Shown one piece after another: positions 26,088 through 34,111 of a stretch of 64,000 nucleotides of DNA. Where the stretch lies: positions 1,478,501-1,542,500 of the forward strand of contig WLWX01000001.1 in the NCBI GenBank assembly GCA_012103375.1, written 5' to 3'. Position 1 is the stretch's first letter. The number at the start of each line of letters is the position of its first letter. Made by a program: the position numbers and the translations under genes. This stretch comes from Paracoccaceae bacterium. GTDB lineage: Bacteria; Pseudomonadota; Alphaproteobacteria; Rhodobacterales; Rhodobacteraceae. Under the pieces are notes generated by a model that saw nothing but the letters and a program-made list of their open reading frames with translations, did not search any database and was not told where the DNA came from.

Positions 26088-27163
26088 GCATCCGCGACGA
26101 TCTGCACGCCCTGATGGCCGTGCCGGGCCTGTCGGGGCATGAGGACCGCGTGCGCGCCGCGATTGCCGCACGGCTGGATGACATCGGGCTGGCGCATCGG
26201 ACGGATCGCCTGGGCAATCTGATTGCCACGGTCGCAGGCGACGGCCCCGCGGTCATGCTGTTTACCCACATGGATCAGCTTGGGTTCGTGGTGCGAAAGA
26301 TCGAAGATGACGGCTTCATCCGGCTGGAACGCCTCGGCGGAGTGCCCGAGCGGGCATTGGCCAGTCAAGAGGTGATGTTATGCATCGGCGAAGGCCGCGA
26401 TCAATTTGGAATCATTGCAAATAAAAGCCACCACTCCACATCCCCGGATGAGAAATACCAGGTCGTGCGCTATCCTGACATATACGTCGATGCCGGCTAT
26501 GCTTCGAAAGCCGATGCGGTTTCAGCCGGGGTGCAGATCGGCACGCCGGTCGTCTATGCGCCCGGGTCATTCGAAATGGGCGCGCACCGCATCGTTGGGC
26601 CTGCGGTCGACGATCGCGCAGGCTGTGCGGTGCAGCTGGCAGTGGCCGAAGCGCTGGCCAAGCGAAGCGGCGGGCCAACGGTGCATCTGGTTTGGTCGGT
26701 GCAGGAAGAATTCAACCTGCGCGGTGCGCAGGTCGCGGCACAGGCGCTGCTGCCGGATATGGCGATCCAGATCGACCTGATGCTGGCCACCGACACGCCC
26801 GACATGGCGGATCGTGGCGACATGGTGCTGGGCGGCGGGCCGGGGATCAGCCTCTATTCGTTTCACGGGCGCGGAACGCTGAACGGCGTGATCCCGCATC
26901 CCGCCATGGTGCAACTGATGGAGGATGCAGCGCAGGCCGAGGGGGTGCCATTGCAACGCTCGGCCCAAACCGGGGTGCTGACCGATCTCAGCTATGTGCA
27001 ACTGGTTGGCGAAGGGGTTGCCGCGATAGATGTCGGGTTCCCCATGCGCTATTCCCATTCCAGTCGTGAGGTTTGCGATATCCGCGATCTTGAGGCGTTG
27101 GCCACGCTGTTGATTTCTGCCCTGGCCCGCGTTGACCCCGAATTTTCGCTGGAACGTCCATGA
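26084..27163 (+). CDS. M42-family metallohydrolase, SgcX/FrvX-like
   Basis: 359 residues. Di-zinc peptidase-like sites: LFTHMDQLGFVV (His/Asp), AVDDRAGCAVQLA (bridging Asp), VQEEFNLRGAQVAA (Glu catalytic base and Glu ligand), LATDTPDM (Asp) and a late His in RYSHSSREVCD. The fold and spacing match the M42 glutamyl/endoglucanase-type aminopeptidases. In sugar operons such as sgc and frv, members have unclear roles; they are old candidates for hydrolysis of a modified carbohydrate rather than a peptide. It overlaps both neighbours by four bases (ATGA), giving one tightly coupled unit sgcQ-like / M42 / FGGY kinase. Confidence 0.88.
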   Translation: MSIRDDLHALMAVPGLSGHEDRVRAAIAARLDDIGLAHRTDRLGNLIATVAGDGPAVMLFTHMDQLGFVVRKIEDDGFIRLERLGGVPERALASQEVMLCIGEGRDQFGIIANKSHHSTSPDEKYQVVRYPDIYVDAGYASKADAVSAGVQIGTPVVYAPGSFEMGAHRIVGPAVDDRAGCAVQLAVAEALAKRSGGPTVHLVWSVQEEFNLRGAQVAAQALLPDMAIQIDLMLATDTPDMADRGDMVLGGGPGISLYSFHGRGTLNGVIPHPAMVQLMEDAAQAEGVPLQRSAQTGVLTDLSYVQLVGEGVAAIDVGFPMRYSHSSREVCDIRDLEALATLLISALARVDPEFSLERP

Positions 27164-28647
27164 CTTACACATTGGGAATCGACATCGGCACCTATCAGAC
27201 CAAGGGTGTTCTGGTCGACGGTGACGGCGCTGTCCTGGCCGAGGCGCGCGCAGATCACAAGATGCTGGTGCCGCAGCCCGGTTGGGCCGAACACCGCCCC
27301 GAGCAGGACTGGTGGGGCGATCTGGTCACGGTTTCCATGGCGGTTCTGGCGAAATCCGGGGTCGATCCGGCGCAGATTGCGGGGCTGGCGGTCAGCGCGA
27401 TTGGCCCCTGCATGGTGCCGGTGGATGCGGACGGCAATGCGTTGATGAATGGTGTCCTTTATGGCGTCGATACGCGCGCGGGGGACGAAATAGACGAACT
27501 GACCGACCGGATCGGCGCTGATGTGATCTTGCAGCGCTGCGGCAACGCGCTGACCAGTCAATCGGTGGGGCCGAAGATTCTGTGGCTCAAGAAGAACCGG
27601 CCAGAGATCTATGAAAATGCCGCAAAAATAGTCAGTTCCACGACATACCTAGTGCAACGCTTGACTGGTGAGTGTGTGATTGATCACTACACAGCGGCCA
27701 ATTTCAGCCCGCTCTATGATGTGGACGCGCTGGGTTGGACCGACGCATTGGCGGGCGACATCCTGCCGCTGGATCGCCTGCCGTGCCTGATGTGGTCGAC
27801 CGAGATTGCCGGGCAGATCACGGCGAAGGCAGCCGCCGCGACGGGCCTGGCCGAGGGGACTCCGGTCACCTGCGGAACGATTGATGCGGCGGCGGAAGCG
27901 GTCAGCGTGGGTGTGCAGAACACCGGCGATGTGATGATGATGTATGGATCGACGATCTTCATCATCGCGCTGTCGAAGGCGCGGATTCGCGATCCGCGTC
28001 TGTGGTATGCGCCGTGGCTGTTTCCGGGTCAGCATGCCTCGATGGCGGGTCTGGCGACGTCGGGGACGCTGACGCATTGGTTTCGCGATCAATTCGCAAG
28101 GGATCTGCCGCAGGCCGAGGCGTTCGGATTGCTCGCAAGTGAAGCTGATGCATCCGCTCCGGGTGCAAATGGATTGATATTCCTTCCTTATTTTTCGGGG
28201 GAGCGTACCCCGATTCACGACGTAAACGCCAAGGGCGCATTTTTCGGGCTGAACCTGACGCATACGCGCGGCGATATGTATCGCGCCGTGATCGAGGGGA
28301 TCGCCAATGGCACCAATCACGTTATGCAGACCTTTGCCGAGGTCGGCGCGCCGCCGTCCCGGCTGCTGGCTGTTGGCGGCGGCGTTCAAAATACCCTCTG
28401 GCTGCAAGCGACCAGTGATATCAGTGGGATAGATCAGGTTATCAGCGAAAGATCGACGGGGGCGAGTTACGGAAACGCCTTCCTGGCGGCACTTGCGCTT
28501 GGGCGGGTGGAACCGGGCGACATGGCGCGCTGGAATCCGGTGGCGCGGCAGGTCACGGCGCGCCCTCAGCCCGCATATCAGACCGGTTATGCGCTGTTCA
28601 GGCGGCTTTATGAGCAGACCAAGGATATCGCTGCGGATTTGGGGTAA
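27160..28647 (+). CDS. FGGY-family carbohydrate kinase, xylulokinase-like
   Basis: 495 residues. An actin/hexokinase-fold kinase: LGIDIGTYQTKGVLVDGDG is the phosphate-1 loop, QPGWAEHRPEQDWWGDL is typical of xylulokinases, ASMAGLATSGTLTHWFRDQF and LIFLPYFSGERTPIHDVNAKGAFFGLNLTH follow, and LLAVGGGVQNTLWLQATSDISG is the adenosine motif of FGGY kinases. It phosphorylates a ketose or polyol with ATP. It is the last gene of the divergent right arm of the sugar cluster. Substrate specificity within FGGY cannot be read from sequence; xylulose, ribulose and fuculose are all possible. Confidence 0.9.
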   Translation: MTYTLGIDIGTYQTKGVLVDGDGAVLAEARADHKMLVPQPGWAEHRPEQDWWGDLVTVSMAVLAKSGVDPAQIAGLAVSAIGPCMVPVDADGNALMNGVLYGVDTRAGDEIDELTDRIGADVILQRCGNALTSQSVGPKILWLKKNRPEIYENAAKIVSSTTYLVQRLTGECVIDHYTAANFSPLYDVDALGWTDALAGDILPLDRLPCLMWSTEIAGQITAKAAAATGLAEGTPVTCGTIDAAAEAVSVGVQNTGDVMMMYGSTIFIIALSKARIRDPRLWYAPWLFPGQHASMAGLATSGTLTHWFRDQFARDLPQAEAFGLLASEADASAPGANGLIFLPYFSGERTPIHDVNAKGAFFGLNLTHTRGDMYRAVIEGIANGTNHVMQTFAEVGAPPSRLLAVGGGVQNTLWLQATSDISGIDQVISERSTGASYGNAFLAALALGRVEPGDMARWNPVARQVTARPQPAYQTGYALFRRLYEQTKDIAADLG

Positions 28648-28806
28648 GGCCCCGGAATACCTATATATACAGGGACGCGATCCGATCCGGGATCGCGGGT
28701 CGGCGTGGCGGCGGATGCCAGGTTCGCCAGTTACGCGGCCTCATCGCTTGACGCGGGGCGTGCCTTGGGGTCCGCTGGCGTCGGGCCCGTGCCTGAGGAG
28801 AAGCTG

Positions 28807-29628
28807 TTGAGCGCTGAGAAAAAGCCTGAAAACACCTTGATCGAAACGCCTTATCTGTCCGTCGTTCTTGAAGAACAGGATGCCTATCGCGCGGCCCCGG
28901 TTGCGATGTTGCCGCGCCTGACCCGTGCGCTGTCTGCGCCGATGGGGTTTATCACGCAGCGGATCATCCCCTCCGAAGCGATCGAGGCGGCGTTGCGCGG
29001 CGCGGATTGGGCGGCATCGGCGTCGATCAGAACGGCGGCAATCAGCCATGATTTCAGTGATCTGGAGGCCTGTGACGAAGCCGTGGCCGAGGTGCGCCGC
29101 TGGGCGCTTGGCTATGCGGTCACCGGCGGCGGTGCGGCGGGGGCATTCGGCGCGCTGAGGCTTGCCATTGATATGCCCGCGACGATCACGCTGGCGCTGC
29201 GCACCGCGCGCCTGACGGGCCTGTGCTATGGCTTCGGCGCAGATACCCCGGCCGAGCGGATCCATATCCTCGACATCCTGCAACTGGCCGGCGCGAATTC
29301 CGAGGCTGAGAAGATCGCCGCGATAGAGCGGCTGGCGACCGAACGGCGCGAGATTCCGCGCGAGGATTGGAAGAATATCGTACAACTCAGCGGGCAGGCC
29401 TCGGGCACTTTCGCGGCGACGCAGAAGGCCGCGCATGTGCTGGGCGTGAACCTGTCGACGCGCAAACTGGGGCAGTTGGCACCGGTGGTCGGGGCGGCGG
29501 TTGGCGCGTCGGTCAATGCGGCGTTCCAGAACGATATCGCGCGGGCGGCGCGTTTCGCCTATCGCGCGCGCTGGCTGGAACTGAACGAGGGGCTGATCGA
29601 CGGAACGCATCAGGATGCAGTCGGATGA
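28807..29628 (+). CDS. EcsC family protein
   Basis: About 273 residues from TTG 28807, chosen for GAGGAG six bases upstream; GTG 28789 and ATG 28705 are in-frame alternatives. The Gly/Ala-rich hydrophobic stretches (AVTGGGAAGAFGALRLAIDMPATITLALRTARLTGLCYGFG, PVVGAAVGASVNAAFQNDIARAARFAYRARWLE) match the EcsC family (PF12787). EcsC in Bacillus is linked to an ABC transporter and protein secretion, but the molecular role is not known. It lies 46 bases upstream of the chimeric carboxylase gene, in the same direction, at the head of the leucine-degradation operon where an isovaleryl-CoA dehydrogenase might be expected. Confidence 0.8.
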   Translation: MSAEKKPENTLIETPYLSVVLEEQDAYRAAPVAMLPRLTRALSAPMGFITQRIIPSEAIEAALRGADWAASASIRTAAISHDFSDLEACDEAVAEVRRWALGYAVTGGGAAGAFGALRLAIDMPATITLALRTARLTGLCYGFGADTPAERIHILDILQLAGANSEAEKIAAIERLATERREIPREDWKNIVQLSGQASGTFAATQKAAHVLGVNLSTRKLGQLAPVVGAAVGASVNAAFQNDIARAARFAYRARWLELNEGLIDGTHQDAVG

Positions 29629-29674
29629 TAGGACCGGGAATGCGTAATCCGGTCGCATTTTCCGGGGGCGCTGC

Positions 29675-30490
29675 GTGACTGTCCTGACCTCGCAGGCGCG
29701 TCCGGGTTCCGACGAATTCAAGGCCAATCAGGCCGCCCATGCAGCGTTGCTGGCCGAGGTGTCAGAGGCTGCCGCGCGCGCCGCAGCAGGGGGCGGGCCG
29801 GGCCCGCAGGAACGCCATGCGGCGCGCGGCAAGATGCTGCCGCGTGACCGAGTTTCGGGCTTGCTGGACGCGGGCTCTCCGTTCTTAGAGCTTGGCGCAA
29901 CGGCGGCGCACGGGATGTATGACGGGGCTGCGCCGGGGGCCGGGCTGATCACCGGGGTTGGCCGTGTGCAAGGCCGTTGGGTGATGGTGGTGTGCAATGA
30001 TGCGACCGTAAAAGGCGGCACGTATTTCCCGATGACGGTCAAGAAACACCTGCGCGCGCAAAAGGTTGCGCAGGAAAACCGTCTGCCTTGCATTTATCTG
30101 GTGGACTCGGGCGGGGCCAACCTGCCGCAGCAGGATCAGGTTTTCCCGGATCGGGATCACTTTGGGCGCATCTTCTACAATCAGGCGCAGATGTCTGCGC
30201 AAGGCATCGCGCAAATCGCCGTGGTCATGGGCTCATGCACCGCCGGGGGCGCCTATGTGCCTGCGATGTCGGACGTGTCGATCATCGTCAAGGATCAGGG
30301 CACGATCTTCCTGGCCGGTCCGCCACTGGTGAAGGCCGCCACCGGAGAGGTGGTGAGCGCCGAAGACCTTGGCGGCGGAGATGTGCACACACGCCTGTCG
30401 GGCGTCGCGGATTACCTGGCCGAGGTCACCTGCGACGAGGGCGATCAGGTCGAGGCTGGGGCGGTCCTGGCGCGGCTGGAGGAGGCATGA
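29675..30490 (+). CDS. Chimeric ORF: MccB N-terminal half fused to the end of MccA
   Basis: 271 residues from GTG 29675. Residues 1 to about 250 are the N-terminal domain of the methylcrotonyl-CoA carboxylase beta subunit ([104 protein letters not shown]), then after GVADYLAE the frame goes directly into [21 protein letters not shown], the last 21 residues typical of the biotinyl (alpha) subunit. The family beta subunit is about 530 residues and the alpha about 650; the second crotonase domain, the biotin carboxylase and the biotin site (AMKM) are absent. The protein should therefore not carboxylate methylcrotonyl-CoA. Its ATGA overlap with the next gene is kept. Confidence 0.9.
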   Translation: MTVLTSQARPGSDEFKANQAAHAALLAEVSEAAARAAAGGGPGPQERHAARGKMLPRDRVSGLLDAGSPFLELGATAAHGMYDGAAPGAGLITGVGRVQGRWVMVVCNDATVKGGTYFPMTVKKHLRAQKVAQENRLPCIYLVDSGGANLPQQDQVFPDRDHFGRIFYNQAQMSAQGIAQIAVVMGSCTAGGAYVPAMSDVSIIVKDQGTIFLAGPPLVKAATGEVVSAEDLGGGDVHTRLSGVADYLAEVTCDEGDQVEAGAVLARLEEA

Positions 30491-31152
30491 TCACCCTGTT
30501 CCACAGCCACCAGACCCGCTCGATGCGGGTGCTGTGGCTGCTGTATGAGTTGAAGTGTGACTTCAAAGTTGTCGTGCAGCCTTTTGACAAGACGATGTGT
30601 GGTGAAGAATTTCTGTCACGCAATCCCGCCGGGCGCGTTCCCGCGCTGGACCTGGACGGTCAGCGCGTCTGGGAAAGCGGCGCCATGATCGAGCTGTTGT
30701 GCGAACGGTTCCCTGCGGCGAGTCTTGGGCGGGCGCCGGGCGATCCGGGGCGCGCCGATTGGCTGATCTGGCTGCATTTTGCCGAAACGATCAGCCAGCA
30801 CAGTGCCGCGTTAACCCAACAGCACATCGCGCTGCGCGATGATCACATGCGATCCCCCATCGTCATGAAGCTGGAGGCTGCGCGAATTGGCAAATGCTAT
30901 GCTGCGCTGGAGGGGCAACTGGCGGACAGCGATTATCTGGCCGGTGGGTTCTCCGCCGCCGATATCGCTGTCGGGCAGGCGGTCTATATGGCGCGCCATT
31001 TTGCAAGGCTTGACGATTTCGCCTGCGTCACACATTGGTATGAAAGGTTAACGGCGCGGCCCGCCTTTCAGATGTCGCTGCCGCCAGAGGGGGCCAAGCG
31101 GTTGTATAACAAGGATTTTTATCCCGCGTGGGATGTGCCGGATCATGGCTGA
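30487..31152 (+). CDS. Glutathione S-transferase family protein
   Basis: 221 residues from ATG 30487, which overlaps the previous stop (ATGA). The N-terminal thioredoxin-like domain reads [25 protein letters not shown], with [31 protein letters not shown] carrying the cis-Pro and the Glu/Ser pair that hold glutathione. The C-terminal helical domain has [23 protein letters not shown], the N-capping box region of GSTs, and an end [11 protein letters not shown]. Many roseobacter leucine operons carry such a GST between the carboxylase and lyase genes; its role there is not established. Confidence 0.87.
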   Translation: MITLFHSHQTRSMRVLWLLYELKCDFKVVVQPFDKTMCGEEFLSRNPAGRVPALDLDGQRVWESGAMIELLCERFPAASLGRAPGDPGRADWLIWLHFAETISQHSAALTQQHIALRDDHMRSPIVMKLEAARIGKCYAALEGQLADSDYLAGGFSAADIAVGQAVYMARHFARLDDFACVTHWYERLTARPAFQMSLPPEGAKRLYNKDFYPAWDVPDHG

Positions 31153-31999
31153 ACTGGTCGAGATTTTTGAGGTCGGCCCCCGTGACGGTCTGCAGAACGA
31201 ACCGCGCGCCATCCCCTATACCGACAAGATCGCGCTGATCGACATCCTGTCGCGCGCCGGTTTTCAGCGGATCGAGGCGGCCAGTGTCGTGTCCCCCAAA
31301 CGGGTTCCGCAGATGGCCGATGGGGAAGAGGTATTGCTGGGCATCGAACGCTACCCGCAGGTGTCTTATGCCGCGCTGGTGCCGAACCTGACCGGACTAG
31401 ACCGGGCGCGCACCGCCAAAGCGGATGAGGTTGCCGTCTTTGCCAGCGCCAGTGACGGGTTCAGCCGCGCAAATCTGGGATGTTCGATTTGGGAAAGTCT
31501 TGAGCGGTATAAGTCGGTCATCGACATGGCGAAGGTCGATAATCTCCCGGTTCGGGGATATGTCTCTTGTGTCACGGATTGCCCGTATGACGGCCCGACG
31601 CCGCCGGATATGGTGGCGCTGGTGGCAAAATCGCTGGCGGATATGGGCTGTTATGAGGTGTCGCTGGGCGACACGATTGGCAAGGGACGGCCCGAAACGG
31701 TCAGCGCGATGCTGGTCGAGGTGTTGCGCGATGTGCCTGCCGAAAAACTCGCCGGGCACTTCCACGATACCAATGGGCGGGCGCTGGAAAACGTCCAGAT
31801 CGCCCTGGCGCATGGCCTGCGGGTTTTTGATGCCGCGATCGGCGGGCTGGGCGGGTGCCCGTTCGCGCCGGGTGCGTCGGGAAATGTGGCGACGGGTGCG
31901 TTGAATGCGCAGTTGACCGGGATGGGATTTGAAACCCGCCTGCGGCCGGATGTGCTGGAAGAGGCTGCGAAATTTGCACTGGGTTTGCGAAATGGCTGA
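31145..31999 (+). CDS. Hydroxymethylglutaryl-CoA lyase
   Basis: 284 residues from ATG 31145, overlapping the GST gene by eight bases. HMG-CoA lyase cleaves 3-hydroxy-3-methylglutaryl-CoA into acetyl-CoA and acetoacetate, the last step of leucine degradation. Visible: EIFEVGPRDGLQNE with the Arg-Asp of the metal site near residue 14, SFVSPK-like ASVVSPKRVPQMAD, VSCVTDCPYDG, VSLGDTIGKG, HFHDTNGRALENV with the two His metal ligands, and GGLGGCPFAPGASGNVATGAL, which contains the catalytic Cys loop. All active-site segments are present. Translationally coupled to both neighbours. Confidence 0.93.
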   Translation: MAELVEIFEVGPRDGLQNEPRAIPYTDKIALIDILSRAGFQRIEAASVVSPKRVPQMADGEEVLLGIERYPQVSYAALVPNLTGLDRARTAKADEVAVFASASDGFSRANLGCSIWESLERYKSVIDMAKVDNLPVRGYVSCVTDCPYDGPTPPDMVALVAKSLADMGCYEVSLGDTIGKGRPETVSAMLVEVLRDVPAEKLAGHFHDTNGRALENVQIALAHGLRVFDAAIGGLGGCPFAPGASGNVATGALNAQLTGMGFETRLRPDVLEEAAKFALGLRNG

Positions 32000-32774
32000 A
32001 ACGATTCGGATAGAGGCGGACGACCGGGGCATCGCGACGCTCAGCCTGGCGCGCCCACAGAAACACAACGCCATGTCGGCACAGATGATCGGCGAATTGG
32101 CCGAGGATGCAAAGGCGCTGGCCGGGGATGCCGCGGTCCGGGTGATCGTGCTGACCGGCGACGGGCCGACATTCTGCGCAGGTGGCGATCTGGGATGGAT
32201 GAAAGACCAGATGGCGGCAGATGCGCAAACCCGACGCGATGGGGCAACGACGATCGCCAATATGTTGAGATCGTGGAATGAAATGCCCAAGCCGGTTAAT
32301 GCAAGGCTGCAGGGTAATGCGTTTGGCGGCGGGCTTGGGCTTGCCTCGGTCGCGGATGTGGCGATTGCGGTGGACTCGGCGCAATTCGGCCTGACGGAAA
32401 CGCGGCTGGGCCTGATCCCGGCCACTATCGGCCCCTATGTTGTGGCGCGAATGGGTGAAGCGCGGGCGCGCCGCGTGTTCTTTTCATCTCGCCGTTTTGA
32501 CGCGGTTGAGGCGACAGCCCTGGGCTTGATCGCCCGCGCGGTGCCTGCCGCCGATCTGGACATCGCGGTCGAGGCTGAGGTTGCGCCCTATCTGGCCTGC
32601 GCGCCCGGGGCCATCGCCGCCGCCAAGGCGCTGACCCGGCGATTGGGTCCGCGCATTGACGACGCGGTGATCGCCGACAGCATCGACGCCCTGATCGCCC
32701 AGTGGGAGGGGGACGAGGCGGCCGAGGGGATTGCCGCCTTCTTTGAAAAACGCCCGCCAACCTGGGCCAACTGA
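31992..32774 (+). CDS. Enoyl-CoA hydratase, probable methylglutaconyl-CoA hydratase
   Basis: 260 residues from ATG 31992, overlapping the lyase gene by eight bases. Crotonase fold: IATLSLARPQKHNAMSAQMIGEL, GDGPTFCAGGDLGWM (first oxyanion NH), QGNAFGGGLGLASVADVAIA, QFGLTETRLGLIPATIGPYVVARMG with the catalytic Glu, and FSSRRFDAVEATALGLI. In this operon it should hydrate 3-methylglutaconyl-CoA to HMG-CoA, the step between the carboxylase and the lyase. With the carboxylase collapsed into a chimera upstream, the enzyme would lack substrate from leucine unless a second mcc locus exists. Confidence 0.9.
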   Translation: MAETIRIEADDRGIATLSLARPQKHNAMSAQMIGELAEDAKALAGDAAVRVIVLTGDGPTFCAGGDLGWMKDQMAADAQTRRDGATTIANMLRSWNEMPKPVNARLQGNAFGGGLGLASVADVAIAVDSAQFGLTETRLGLIPATIGPYVVARMGEARARRVFFSSRRFDAVEATALGLIARAVPAADLDIAVEAEVAPYLACAPGAIAAAKALTRRLGPRIDDAVIADSIDALIAQWEGDEAAEGIAAFFEKRPPTWAN

Positions 32775-32802
32775 TGCCGCCGGGCGATGCCCGACGGTAT
32801 GA

Positions 32803-33198
32803 TCAGCTTTCTTCGGCTTTGAACGTCAGCGCGACTCCGTTGATGCAATATCGCTGCCCGGTCGGTTGCGGACCATCGGGAAACACGTGGCCCAGATGCG
32901 CCGCACATTGGTTGCAATGCACCTCGGTCCGTTCCATCAGCCAGCTGTTGTCCTGGGATTCACCCACCATTTCAGCGGCTTTGGGCGCCCAGAAGGACGG
33001 CCAGCCGGTGCCGCTGTCGAATTTCTGCGCGGCATCGAACAGTTCGGCGTTGCAGCAGACACAGCGAAAGACGCCGGCCGACTTCGGAAAATCATCGTGG
33101 GTGAACGCCCGTTCCGTTCCGTGTTTGCGGGTCACCTTGAAGGCAAGGTCGGACAGTTGTTCACGCCATTCTGCGTCGGTTTTTTCGATTTTCTCCAC
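32803..33198 (-). CDS. msrB: Peptide-methionine (R)-S-oxide reductase
   Basis: 131 residues, the full length of MsrB. It reduces R-methionine sulfoxide in proteins using thioredoxin. Zinc ligands are the two CxxC pairs CVCC and CNQC; FDSGTGWPSFWAP is the conserved substrate loop; HLGHVFPDGPQPTGQRYCINGVALTF carries the active-site Cys in RYCING. No signal peptide, so it acts in the cytoplasm. It is convergent with the enoyl-CoA hydratase gene and divergent from olsB. Confidence 0.95.
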   Translation of the reverse strand: MEKIEKTDAEWREQLSDLAFKVTRKHGTERAFTHDDFPKSAGVFRCVCCNAELFDAAQKFDSGTGWPSFWAPKAAEMVGESQDNSWLMERTEVHCNQCAAHLGHVFPDGPQPTGQRYCINGVALTFKAEES

Positions 33199-33273
33199 GG
33201 GCGGGCCTTTCGATTTTCTTCGATCTGACGGGAAGGCCGTGCTAGGCCTGCCCTGAGTTTCGTTCTGGTATAT

Positions 33274-34014
33274 ATGGTGTGCGGCTTGGGTTCCAATACA
33301 CAGACATCCCCACGATTGTGTGTCGAGGTTCGCGAAGATGTGACGGCCCTGGCTGAGGTCTGGCAGCTACGCTCGGCCCAGTTTCGCGACGGGCGCGGGC
33401 CGGACAGGGATGATTGGGACACGCGGTGTCGGCATGTGTTGATCCGCGACCGTGTGACCGGCGCTTTGGCAGGCTGCTTTCGGATGATGGTGATCGACGG
33501 CCCCGAGGCGGTGACCACCAGTTACACCGGAGAACGATATGATCTGCGCGAACTGGCGGTGCGCCGGGACCCGATGGTTGAGGTTGGGCGCTTCTGCATC
33601 GCCAAAGATCACGCGGCGGACCCGGATATTCTGCGCCTGGCCTGGACCGAGGTCACGCGCCAGGTCGATGCGCATGGCGCTGGGTTTCTGTTTGGTTGTG
33701 CGTCCTTTCCCGGCACCGACCCGGCGCGCCATGCGGCGGCGTTTGCGCAACTGCGTGCCCGCGTCGCCCACAGGCGTTGGCAGGTTGGGCGGCAAAGCCG
33801 CGCCACGATTTCGCTGGTCGAGGCTGCGGGCGACGCCAGCCCATCGCCCGTGGCCATCCCGCCCTTGTTGCGCAGCTATCTGGCGATGGGCGGGTTGGTG
33901 TCGGATCATCTGGTGGTGGACCACGACCTTGGCACGCTGCATGTCTTTGCGGGGCTGGAGGTTCGCGCCGTGCCTGCCGCCCGCGCGCGGTCCCTGCGCC
34001 GTTTGGCGGGGTGA
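33274..34014 (+). CDS. olsB: Ornithine lipid N-acyltransferase
   Basis: 246 residues. A GNAT-like acyltransferase of the OlsB family that joins a 3-hydroxyacyl group from ACP to the alpha-amine of ornithine, giving lyso-ornithine lipid. Conserved parts: WQLRSAQFRDGRGPDRDDWDTRCRHVLI, YDLRELAVRRDPMVEVGRFCIAKDHAADPDILRLAW, HGAGFLFGCASFPGTDP, and AIPPLLRSYLAMGGLVSDHLVVDHDLGTLHVF near the end. The OlsA acyltransferase that would finish the lipid is not next to it, though in many relatives it is. A stem-loop directly covers the stop codon. Confidence 0.85.
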   Translation: MVCGLGSNTQTSPRLCVEVREDVTALAEVWQLRSAQFRDGRGPDRDDWDTRCRHVLIRDRVTGALAGCFRMMVIDGPEAVTTSYTGERYDLRELAVRRDPMVEVGRFCIAKDHAADPDILRLAWTEVTRQVDAHGAGFLFGCASFPGTDPARHAAAFAQLRARVAHRRWQVGRQSRATISLVEAAGDASPSPVAIPPLLRSYLAMGGLVSDHLVVDHDLGTLHVFAGLEVRAVPAARARSLRRLAG

Positions 34015-34034
34015 TGATTTTTCTGCGAAAAATC
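34012..34034 (+). terminator. Hairpin at the olsB stop codon
   Basis: ATGATTTTTC (34012-34021) pairs with GAAAAATCAT (34025-34034) over 10 bp with a three-base loop. The stem includes the TGA stop. It is followed at once by the GCCTCCGGCGGGAGTATTT motif, which also occurs at other gene ends in the window. Confidence 0.6.
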
Positions 34035-34036
34035 AT

Positions 34037-34069
34037 GCCTCCGGCGGGAGTATTTGGGGCGAAAAGACA
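34037..34069 (+). repeat. Dispersed intergenic motif (copy a)
   Basis: GCCTCCGGCGGGAGTATTT followed by GGGGCGAAAAGACA. The same motif appears inverted or degenerate at 44730-44761, 50974-51000 and 58551-58584, always outside genes and near 3' ends. CCTCCGGCGGGAG is itself a near-palindrome (CTCCggCGGGAG), so it could form a small hairpin followed by A/T. Confidence 0.55.
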
Positions 34070-34111
34070 GGCTGATTGACGATCCCGGCGGCGCGCTGTA
34101 GCCGGGCGGGC

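Noticed and set aside
30088..30486. Upstream extension of the GST frame over the carboxylase ORF
   Set aside because: Low-complexity Gly/Arg-rich translation of the overlapping gene; the GST family start fits ATG 30487 with ATGA overlap.
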